From contig CAMDLP010000006.1 of assembly GCA_945901795.1 (NCBI GenBank), positions 28,277 to 92,276 of the forward strand: a DNA stretch of 64,000 nt. Reading direction: 5' to 3'. Below are positions 17,122-23,234 of this stretch, in pieces. Under the pieces are notes generated by a model. That model searched no databases. It was not told the origin of the DNA and saw only the letters and a program-made list of their open reading frames with translations. A program made the translations under genes and the position numbers. The first letter of the stretch is position 1. The number at the start of each line of letters is the position of its first letter. Source of the stretch: Akkermansia muciniphila. Its GTDB lineage: Bacteria; Verrucomicrobiota; Verrucomicrobiia; Verrucomicrobiales; Akkermansiaceae.

Positions 17122-18057
17122 TCAGTAAGCTGAGGAAGATTCGGAAAAGGTGTAAGGTGCCTGATAGCAGCCGGTTTTCTCCTTCACCAGTTGGCGGACG
17201 AGGTCGTTAAGCAGGGCGGAGGCGCCGAAGCGGTAGCGGGTGTTAGTCAGCCAGGCGTCGCCGAGGGTTTCCTTGACGGCGACGAGGAAATGCAGCGCCT
17301 GCTTGGCGGTGCGGATGCCGCCGGCGGGCTTCATGGCGATCTCGATGCCGGTGGCGAGGAAGTGGTCGCGGATGGCTTCGAGCATCACCTGGTTGTTGCC
17401 GAGCGTGGCGTTGAGATTGGTTTTTCCGGTCGAGGTTTTGATGAAATCGCCGGGGCGAAGGACCCGCATCGCGAGGAATGAGGCGGCGCGGATGTTGTCG
17501 TAGGTTTCGAGCTCGCTGGTCTCGAGGATCACCTTGAGCGTGCGATCGCCGCAGGCTTCGAGCACGGCGGAAATTTCGTCCTGCACGAGCTGGAGTTCCC
17601 CGGCGAGGAAGGCACCGCGATTGATGACCATGTCGATCTCATCCGCCCCGTCTGCAACAGCGGCGCGAACTTCCGCGAGGCGGGTTTTGAGTGGGGCTTG
17701 GCCGGAGGGGAACGCGGTGGCGACGGAGGCGATTTTGACCGGCGTCCCTCTCAGGTGTTTTAACGCGTGCCTCACCATCGACGGATAGACGCAAACGGCC
17801 GCCGTCGGCGGGATGTCCGTGTCGTCGTGAGGGCGGAGGGCTTTCTGGCAGAGCGAGGCGACCTTGCCCGGCGTGTCCTTGCCTTCAAGCGTGGTCAAAT
17901 CGACCATCGCTGTCGCAAGCTTCAGGCCGAAGACCTTGGCGTGCTTCTTGATGCTGCGGGTGGCGTATTTGGCGACGCGCTCGTCGATGCCGACTTGATC
18001 GACCGTTCCGACGTCGTTGAGGAGGTCCTGCAAGGCTTGGAAGTTCCGCATGGCCAT
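17122..18057 (-). CDS. deoC: Deoxyribose-phosphate aldolase
   Basis: Cleaves 2-deoxy-D-ribose 5-phosphate to glyceraldehyde 3-phosphate and acetaldehyde in deoxynucleoside catabolism. About 311 residues, of the longer DERA type that includes the human enzyme. Visible landmarks are DLTTLEGKDTPGKV, VCVYPSMVRHAL, ADEIDMVINRGAFLAG, the Schiff-base lysine in FIKTSTGKTNLNA, and the second conserved Lys in IAMKPAGGIRTAKQAL. Starts at 18057 or 18051 (MAMRNFQALQDLL) fit the family better than the longer frame. It is first in the deoC-ALDH-ALDH operon. No thymidine phosphorylase or phosphopentomutase gene is present nearby. Confidence 0.92.
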   Translation of the reverse strand: MAMRNFQALQDLLNDVGTVDQVGIDERVAKYATRSIKKHAKVFGLKLATAMVDLTTLEGKDTPGKVASLCQKALRPHDDTDIPPTAAVCVYPSMVRHALKHLRGTPVKIASVATAFPSGQAPLKTRLAEVRAAVADGADEIDMVINRGAFLAGELQLVQDEISAVLEACGDRTLKVILETSELETYDNIRAASFLAMRVLRPGDFIKTSTGKTNLNATLGNNQVMLEAIRDHFLATGIEIAMKPAGGIRTAKQALHFLVAVKETLGDAWLTNTRYRFGASALLNDLVRQLVKEKTGCYQAPYTFSESSSAY

Positions 18058-18182
18058 CGGCTGGAGGCTCACCGGAAAGCGGCGGGCTGCCAAGGTTCAA
18101 GTGGCGGTGCATCGCAAAAAAGCCTTGGAGAATCCAAGGGAATCGTCTATCGCTCGAACTCGTTTTTAACCATCAAACCGCC

Positions 18183-18605
18183 ATGTTCAAGGAATTCAAA
18201 GAATTTGCACTCAAGGGCAACCTCATCGACATGGCCGTGGCCTTCGTCATGGGTGCCGCATTCGTCAAACTATCCGGTGCCTTCATCGAGGATCTCATCA
18301 TGCCCTTGGTGGGAAAACTGTCGGGAGGGATGGATTACACCAACAAGTTCTTCGCGCTCTCTGACAAGGTCGTCGCCACGAATCTGATTGAGGCGAAGAA
18401 GCAGGGAGCCGTGATCGCCTACGGGAATTTCGTCACCGTCGCCATCAACTTCGTCATTGTGGCGTTCGTGATGTTTCTGGTGGTCAAAGCCATCAGCAAA
18501 GCCAAGGCACTGACGGCCAAGGCCGAGGCCGCAGTTCCCGCTGAGCCGAGTGCTCAGGAAAAGCTCCTCATCGAGATCCGCGATCTGCTCAAGCAGAAGG
18601 CTTGA
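18183..18605 (+). CDS. mscL: Large-conductance mechanosensitive channel MscL
   Basis: A 140-residue inner-membrane channel that opens under hypo-osmotic shock. It begins with the amphipathic FKEFKEFALKGN helix, followed by TM1 (IDMAVAFVMGAAFVKL), a periplasmic loop (DYTNKFFALSDKV) and TM2 (INFVIVAFVMFLVVKAI), and ends with the cytoplasmic helix QEKLLIEIRDLLKQKA. Length and order match the family. It is transcribed alone and converges with the next gene, the two stops being adjacent. Confidence 0.96.
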   Translation: MFKEFKEFALKGNLIDMAVAFVMGAAFVKLSGAFIEDLIMPLVGKLSGGMDYTNKFFALSDKVVATNLIEAKKQGAVIAYGNFVTVAINFVIVAFVMFLVVKAISKAKALTAKAEAAVPAEPSAQEKLLIEIRDLLKQKA

Positions 18606-19280
18606 TCAGGCTTCGGCGGCTTTCGCCTCGAACTCGGCTTTCGCCGTTTTCCGGCATTCGGCGACGAAGTGGTTGCACGCTTCGCGGCAGAGCAGGGGGA
18701 TCGCCTCGGATTCGGGCAGTCTGCCGGGGATGCCGCTGAAGCGGCTCGCCTCGCTGTCGTCGAGCGGAGTGTCCGCGTCGAGCTTCCACAAGATTTTTTT
18801 CGCGCACTGGTGGGCGGGTCCGCAGATTTCCTGGACGAGTTTTTGGGCTCCGGCGTCGCTGACCGAGCGGGCGAAGCGATACATCCCGGTCTGCCGGTTG
18901 AGCTTGTCCCGGAGCGTTTCGATTTCCAGGGTGCCGCCTTGTTGGGCGATAAACAGGCCGACGCAAGCCGGATAAAATTGGTCGAGTGCGAGGAGCAGAT
19001 CCCGCTCGTTTTCCAACACCATCACCCAGCCGCGCTTCAGATTCGTCTGGCCTTTGGTGAAGCGGTAAGTCCCGTCCTCGGCGTATGTCGAGAGCTCGCG
19101 GGCGTCGGCCGGATCTTCGTGGACTTCCAATCCGCCGAATGCGGACTCGGTGGAAAGCCCGACGTCCGCCAGATGGCAAATCACGTAGGGAAAGCCGCAA
19201 ACATCCGTTTGAAGCTCAAGTTCGCCGATGCGGTGGATGCCGGATCGAAGCAAATCGCGGAGCTGGGTGGCTATGGACAT
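18606..19280 (-). CDS. DR2241-like Fe-S/stabilising-domain protein paired with CbiX
   Basis: A 224-residue Cys-rich protein. Cysteines cluster in CGFPYVIC near residue 28, CGPAHQCAKKILW near 165, and CREACNHFVAEC near 200, a spacing suited to an iron-sulfur cluster. Deinococcus DR2241 is a fusion of a CbiX-type chelatase with a stabilising domain and a 4Fe-4S domain. Here the corresponding C-terminal part appears as a separate gene directly downstream of a CbiX gene (32 bases between). I infer a complex with the chelatase. The fold assignment is by motif and context and needs a profile search. Confidence 0.6.
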   Translation of the reverse strand: MSIATQLRDLLRSGIHRIGELELQTDVCGFPYVICHLADVGLSTESAFGGLEVHEDPADARELSTYAEDGTYRFTKGQTNLKRGWVMVLENERDLLLALDQFYPACVGLFIAQQGGTLEIETLRDKLNRQTGMYRFARSVSDAGAQKLVQEICGPAHQCAKKILWKLDADTPLDDSEASRFSGIPGRLPESEAIPLLCREACNHFVAECRKTAKAEFEAKAAEA

Positions 19281-19312
19281 GTTTTAATTAAATTTGAATG
19301 GTATCGTTTTAT

Positions 19313-20131
19313 TCAGAGCGACTTGTGGAGTTTGTCGAAGTCCGAGACTTGGTCGAGGATCACGTCTGCCAACAGTCGTTCGGTTCCGATGGCCGAGCTG
19401 TAGAAAAGGGTCTTGCCGCGCAGGTGATGCGGGTTGTGGCGGAACACCTCGCGCTGGCTGGCGGCTGCTCCGACCTCGTCTTCCATGCCCAGAAGCACCG
19501 GAATATCCTGATAGGAATGGAGTCCGTCCGAGATGAAAAACGGCACGACGACCACGTTCGGCGTGGGTGACATTTGGTCCCACTCGGCGATGAAGGGCGG
19601 CTCCTCCATGTAGGCGTCGAGCACGGCGGCGTAGCCGGCACCGGAGGCGGTGATCAGGTCGGCTTGGTCGCGGATCGCCTTGGTGGAATTCTGGTTCAGG
19701 CCGGTGCCGTGACCGGTGATAATGAGGGTGGTTTGGGCCGGATCGACGCCCGGCGCGACCTCCTTGGCGCGCCTCAGAATCAGTTCGGTCATCGAGCGGT
19801 GGACGCCAACGGGCAGGCAGTAGTGGAAGGTTTTTCCGTGGACAACGGTGCTCGGGCCGGTGAGTTGGAGTTCGCGGGGGATGATGTCTTGGGTGAAATA
19901 GCCTTCGCTGATGAAATCGGGGACCACGTAGATTTCCTCGGAATCGATCATGTAAATAGCCTCGCGCATCGACGGCTCTTCTTTCCAGAAGCAGCAATGG
20001 ACCTCGGCGAAGAGGCTGCGGCTGCGGATTTCATCGGCGTGGTCGAAGTAGGGCGTCGAGGAATCCGGATTCTCGGTGGAACCGTGGCCGACGATGAGAA
20101 GGGCGCTGGTTGGCTTGGGCGCGATGGACAT
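19313..20131 (-). CDS. cbiX: Sirohydrochlorin cobalto/ferrochelatase, CbiX family
   Basis: Inserts Co2+ (or Fe2+) into sirohydrochlorin for cobalamin or siroheme synthesis, in the cytoplasm. At 272 residues it has two CbiX half-domains, each with the metal-binding His in a GHG strand: LLIVGHGSTENPDS at the start and LIITGHGTGLNQNS near residue 150. The second half also has VVVVPFFISDGLHSYQDIP with a conserved His. The Met at 20131 is used because the chelatase strand starts right after it. The DR2241-like gene follows. No other cobalamin or siroheme gene is in the window, and no cobalamin riboswitch was seen upstream. Confidence 0.85.
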   Translation of the reverse strand: MSIAPKPTSALLIVGHGSTENPDSSTPYFDHADEIRSRSLFAEVHCCFWKEEPSMREAIYMIDSEEIYVVPDFISEGYFTQDIIPRELQLTGPSTVVHGKTFHYCLPVGVHRSMTELILRRAKEVAPGVDPAQTTLIITGHGTGLNQNSTKAIRDQADLITASGAGYAAVLDAYMEEPPFIAEWDQMSPTPNVVVVPFFISDGLHSYQDIPVLLGMEDEVGAAASQREVFRHNPHHLRGKTLFYSSAIGTERLLADVILDQVSDFDKLHKSL

Positions 20132-20520
20132 GCGGGGAAATTGGCGAGACTTGGCCGGAATGCAAGGCAGGGAAAGTATCATTCGCGGGCTGTCATGCGG
20201 AGCGCATGGAACCTGCTGGAGCATCTTGGACAAAAAAAGCGCGCGTTGGAATTCCCCCCGGATTTCTCAACGCGCGCCTTTTTATCTAGCCACCCGCCTG
20301 GGCCTGGCTCGGTTGACTTCCCCCCGGAGATCAATTCGAAACGCTTGGCCCGGCCTTTGATGACCGGAATTTTGACGAGGCGGACCTCGTGCAGAACGAG
20401 GGCAAATTACTTAATGATCAGGAGATGGAAAGCAATTTTTTCCTAAAATCGGCGGATTTGTCCATTGAGCGGTCAAAACAGGGTTTGGGCGGTGTTGATT
20501 GGGTGTCATCGCAGTCGCTG
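20132..20520. other. Intergenic region between cbiX and the glycosyltransferase-HAD gene
   Basis: These 389 bases lie between the cbiX start and the stop of the glycosyltransferase-HAD gene. They contain the long perfect hairpin at 20239-20277. To its right, the minus strand is open for about 75 codons (HEVRLVKIPVIKGRAKRFE is readable near 20380-20325) but has no ATG and reads through the hairpin, so I do not call a gene. The AT-rich patch near 20430-20450 has no evident role. Confidence 0.4.
20232..20283. terminator. Two-way intrinsic terminator-like hairpin
   Basis: There is a perfect 10-bp stem, GCGCGCGTTG (20239-20248) paired with CAACGCGCGC (20268-20277), with a 19-base loop. It is flanked by seven A on the left (20232-20238) and CTTTTTAT on the right. 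Either strand would therefore give a GC-rich stem followed by a U-run, as in a bidirectional rho-independent terminator. Both neighbouring genes are on the minus strand, so it would end the glycosyltransferase-HAD transcript before cbiX. Confidence 0.7.
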
Positions 20521-22758
20521 TCAGAACAGGCCGATCAGCTCGGACCAGTTTTGGAAAGTGTGATCGGGTTGGCATTCGCCGGGGCGGCGGGAGTCGGGGT
20601 GGCCGGTGAAGAGCGCGGTTTGGAAACCCGCTGCGGCGGCGGGGACGATGTCTTGAAGCGGGTCGTTGCCGACGAAGAGCGCCTCTGCGGGAGTGATGCC
20701 GCGGCCAGCGAGGCGGTCGCTTAGCATCTGGAACAGCTCGGGCGCGGGCTTGGCGATGCCGTGCTGATAGGAAAGCAGGGTGAGCTCGGGCGCGAAGAGA
20801 TTGGCGATGCCGCCGAGCGAGGCGAGGGTGTTGGATTGGGCGTTGGAAAGGAGGCCGAGCGAGATGCCGGAGCGGGAGAGTCGCTGGATGAAATTTTCCG
20901 CCCCGGGCATGGGCGTGGCCGGATGCCATGCGGCTTCGAGTGCTTCGACGAGCGGGCTGGTGTCGGTGCCCGGTTCGAGTGACAGGATTTCCCGCCAGAG
21001 GACGCGGAGATCCACCTCGGGGAAGGGGACTCCGGCGGCGGCGTGGTGGCGGAGGACGGCGGCGTGGAGATCCGCGCTGGGCGAACCCGGCGGTGCATGG
21101 CCTAACTGGCGGAGGATGTCGCGGAGAACGGGATCGGCGAGGGGATCGGCGAGGGGATCGGGTTTCACGCCGCCGGGTGCCGCGACGAGCAGGGTGCCGT
21201 AGATGTCGAAAATGACGGCACGGTAGGATTTGGGCACCGCGGCGGCGGGTTTTAACGACGAGAGGAGGAAGTGAAACGATCCGGGGGCGAGGTGGTCTGT
21301 TAATATTTCACCGGCGGGCAGATGACGGACGAGGCCGACTGGCTGGCTGGCGAGCTGGGCATAGAGGGCGGTGAGGGATTTCTGATACTCGGCTGGAGCA
21401 TAAGGCGCGAGTTGGCCTAGGGTGGCTGTGGGCGTGCGGTCCGCGACGACGGCGGCGAGCCAGTCCACGGCGGCCTGGGTTTTGCCGTCGATTTCGACTA
21501 GCAGAATGCGGCGGTTGGCGGGGTCGGCGAGGCGCTCGATGATTCCCTGTTGGAGAGGCTCGGGAAGATTGCCGAAGTCGAGGTAGCCGTCGCGGACGAG
21601 CGCGGCGAGGGTGGCATCGATGGTTTCTTGGGAGAGCGGGCGGCGGTAGTCGCGGTAATTTCTCTCCAGATCGGTGGTGAGGTGGTCGCGCAAGATCGGC
21701 AGATCGCTCCAATCGACGGGGACTAGCAGACGATCGTAGAGACGGCCGGCGCGGATGCCGTGTGCGGCGTGTTCCGCAGTGAGGTGCGGGAGGTTCCTGC
21801 CGATGAGCGGCTTGCCGAGCGCGGCGGCTTCGAGGAAGGGCAGGCCGAAACCTTCGGAGACGGAGGTGGTGACGATGTGGCTGGCATGGGCGAGCCATGA
21901 CTCGAAACTGGTGGCGGCCCCGGCGGCGGGGCCGAAGCGATCGACGACGTTGAACTCGATGGGTAGTCGGTGCTTGCTGGTGAATTTCCGCCACGTGTCG
22001 TGGACGGGCAGCGCGGCGGGATCGCGTGGCGCGCGGCTGACGGCGAGGCGGGTGCCTGCGGGGGCGAGCGCGGAAAGGAGGACGAGCTCGCCGAGGTTTT
22101 TTCGGCGGATGCCGCGGATGGGGGCGAAGAGGATGGTGGGGGAAGAATTGACCACAGAGGCGCAAAGGTCGCGGAGGGGCGCAGAGGGGAGGGGAATCGG
22201 GTTGGGGAGCAGGGTGGCGTCCTCCGGGGGGAGGCCGGCAGCGGTGAAGATCCGCAGATCGCGGGAATTGAGGAAGGCGTAGCGGATGCAGGGCGAGAAT
22301 GGATAGAGCGTCCGGCAATTCGCGATGAGCTGATAGTTCGCGGGGCGGCCTTGCTCGGCGAGGTCGTGGATTTGGAGGACGAGGCGCTCGTCTTCCCGGG
22401 CGAGGCGGGCGATGACGTGGGGGATGAGGCAGTTTTTCCCGAGCGAGTGATTGTGAAAATGCCAGATGTCGGGCTGGCCGCCGAGGGCTTCGGTGGCGGC
22501 GGCGCGGAGGGACTCGGTTAGGATTTCGACGGTGAGCGAGCCGGGCGTCGGGAGGTAGCCGAGGCCGGGGATGTGGCGGTGCTCCGGGCGAGACGCCCGG
22601 ACAACGGCCTGGGGCGAGACGCCCCAGCCACTTGGCGGCGTGTCGCCGGTGAGGATCACGTGCCGGATGCCGGCGGTGGTGAGCGCTTGCGAGGCGGCCT
22701 CGATCACTTGGGTGACGCCGCCGGGTCCGAGGTGATAGTGGACGATGGCGACGTTCAT
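20521..22758 (-). CDS. Fusion of GT4-type glycosyltransferase and HAD phosphatase-like domain
   Basis: The 745-residue protein starts with a GT-B glycosyltransferase (MNVAIVHYHLGPGGVTQVIE; then IWHFHNHSLGKNCL, LFAPIRGIRRKNLGELVLL, and the nucleotide-sugar region TSVSEGFGLPFLEAAALGKP). From about residue 505 it continues as a HAD hydrolase: VIFDIYGTLL, LLSNAQS, KPAPELF and FVGNDPLQDI are HAD motifs I to IV, with the Tyr variant of motif I that is common in haloacid-dehalogenase-like enzymes. A single chain with both activities suggests dephosphorylation coupled to glycosyl transfer, but the substrate is unknown. Residues 45-59 are encoded by the dispersed hairpin repeat copy B. A tandem PLAD repeat lies near residue 530. 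The start overlaps the GNAT stop by four bases. Confidence 0.8.
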   Translation of the reverse strand: MNVAIVHYHLGPGGVTQVIEAASQALTTAGIRHVILTGDTPPSGWGVSPQAVVRASRPEHRHIPGLGYLPTPGSLTVEILTESLRAAATEALGGQPDIWHFHNHSLGKNCLIPHVIARLAREDERLVLQIHDLAEQGRPANYQLIANCRTLYPFSPCIRYAFLNSRDLRIFTAAGLPPEDATLLPNPIPLPSAPLRDLCASVVNSSPTILFAPIRGIRRKNLGELVLLSALAPAGTRLAVSRAPRDPAALPVHDTWRKFTSKHRLPIEFNVVDRFGPAAGAATSFESWLAHASHIVTTSVSEGFGLPFLEAAALGKPLIGRNLPHLTAEHAAHGIRAGRLYDRLLVPVDWSDLPILRDHLTTDLERNYRDYRRPLSQETIDATLAALVRDGYLDFGNLPEPLQQGIIERLADPANRRILLVEIDGKTQAAVDWLAAVVADRTPTATLGQLAPYAPAEYQKSLTALYAQLASQPVGLVRHLPAGEILTDHLAPGSFHFLLSSLKPAAAVPKSYRAVIFDIYGTLLVAAPGGVKPDPLADPLADPVLRDILRQLGHAPPGSPSADLHAAVLRHHAAAGVPFPEVDLRVLWREILSLEPGTDTSPLVEALEAAWHPATPMPGAENFIQRLSRSGISLGLLSNAQSNTLASLGGIANLFAPELTLLSYQHGIAKPAPELFQMLSDRLAGRGITPAEALFVGNDPLQDIVPAAAAGFQTALFTGHPDSRRPGECQPDHTFQNWSELIGLF
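22583..22627 (+). repeat. Dispersed hairpin repeat, copy B (inside coding sequence)
   Basis: Hairpins TCCGGGCG-AGA-CGCCCGGA (22583-22601) and CTGGGGCG-AGA-CGCCCCAG (22609-22627) are separated by CAACGGC and followed by CCACTT. The arrangement and loops match copy A, and the stem changes are paired on both sides. It encodes residues 45-59 of the glycosyltransferase-HAD protein in frame, in the loop after the second strand of the GT domain, where an insertion may be tolerated. Confidence 0.8.
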
Positions 22759-23207
22759 GGCGCGGCTTTCCAGTCGCCGACGGGCTTGGCGAAATGGAAG
22801 CCCCAGATTTCGAAGCCGAGGCGGTGATAGAGGCGGTGCGACGGGTGATTCGCAGTGTAGCTGTCAAGCACGATGATGTTGCAATCCCGCTCGCGGGCGA
22901 GAGCTTCGAGATGGCGGATGAGCAGGCTGCCGATGCCCGCGGACCGCTGCGCGGGCGCGACGACGAGGTTGTCGATTTCCAGATAGCGGCCACACCAGAT
23001 CTTGGTGGCGACCCAGGCGCCGGCGACGCCGACAAGCGTGCCATCGGCGAACGCGCCGATGAGCTCGTAGTGGGAATAGTCGGCTAACAACGTGTCGAGT
23101 CGCGCGGCGATGGTCGCTGAGGGTGTCTCCGGATTTAGAAATGTGAGTAAGGCCGCCGCGTCTGCCAGATCGGTGGCCTCCAGCGGGCGGATGGTGGTTT
23201 TTTCCAT
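22755..23207 (-). CDS. GNAT-family N-acetyltransferase
   Basis: A 150-residue acetyl-CoA-dependent acyltransferase. It begins TTIRPLEATDLADAAALL. The acetyl-CoA pyrophosphate loop is APAQRSAGIGSLLIRHLE (R-x-x-G-I-G form of Q/R-x-x-G-x-G/A), and motif B contains LDSYTANHPSHRLYHRLGFE, the usual end of the fold. The acceptor is unknown. It overlaps the glycosyltransferase-HAD start by four bases (ATGA), so the two are translationally coupled and may act on the same glycan or nucleotide sugar. Starts at 23207 or 23225 are both possible. Confidence 0.85.
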   Translation of the reverse strand: MEKTTIRPLEATDLADAAALLTFLNPETPSATIAARLDTLLADYSHYELIGAFADGTLVGVAGAWVATKIWCGRYLEIDNLVVAPAQRSAGIGSLLIRHLEALARERDCNIIVLDSYTANHPSHRLYHRLGFEIWGFHFAKPVGDWKAAP

Positions 23208-23234
23208 GGGAGGAGTGAGCGACAAGGGGATGAC

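Noticed and set aside
21141..21169. Tandem repeat GGATCGGCGAGG in the glycosyltransferase-HAD gene as a phase-variable tract
   Set aside because: The unit is 12 bases, a multiple of three, so changes in copy number would not switch the frame; it only repeats PLAD.
20521..21300. HAD motif I with Tyr (DIYGT) as a dead phosphatase
   Set aside because: D-x-Y-G-T is the normal form in haloacid-dehalogenase-like HAD proteins, so it is not evidence of inactivity.
21308..23044. 578-codon minus-strand open frame overlapping the glycosyltransferase-HAD and GNAT genes
   Set aside because: It is the shifted frame of two genes with clear motifs. Its translation is Arg/Pro-rich without any domain, a usual effect of high GC content.
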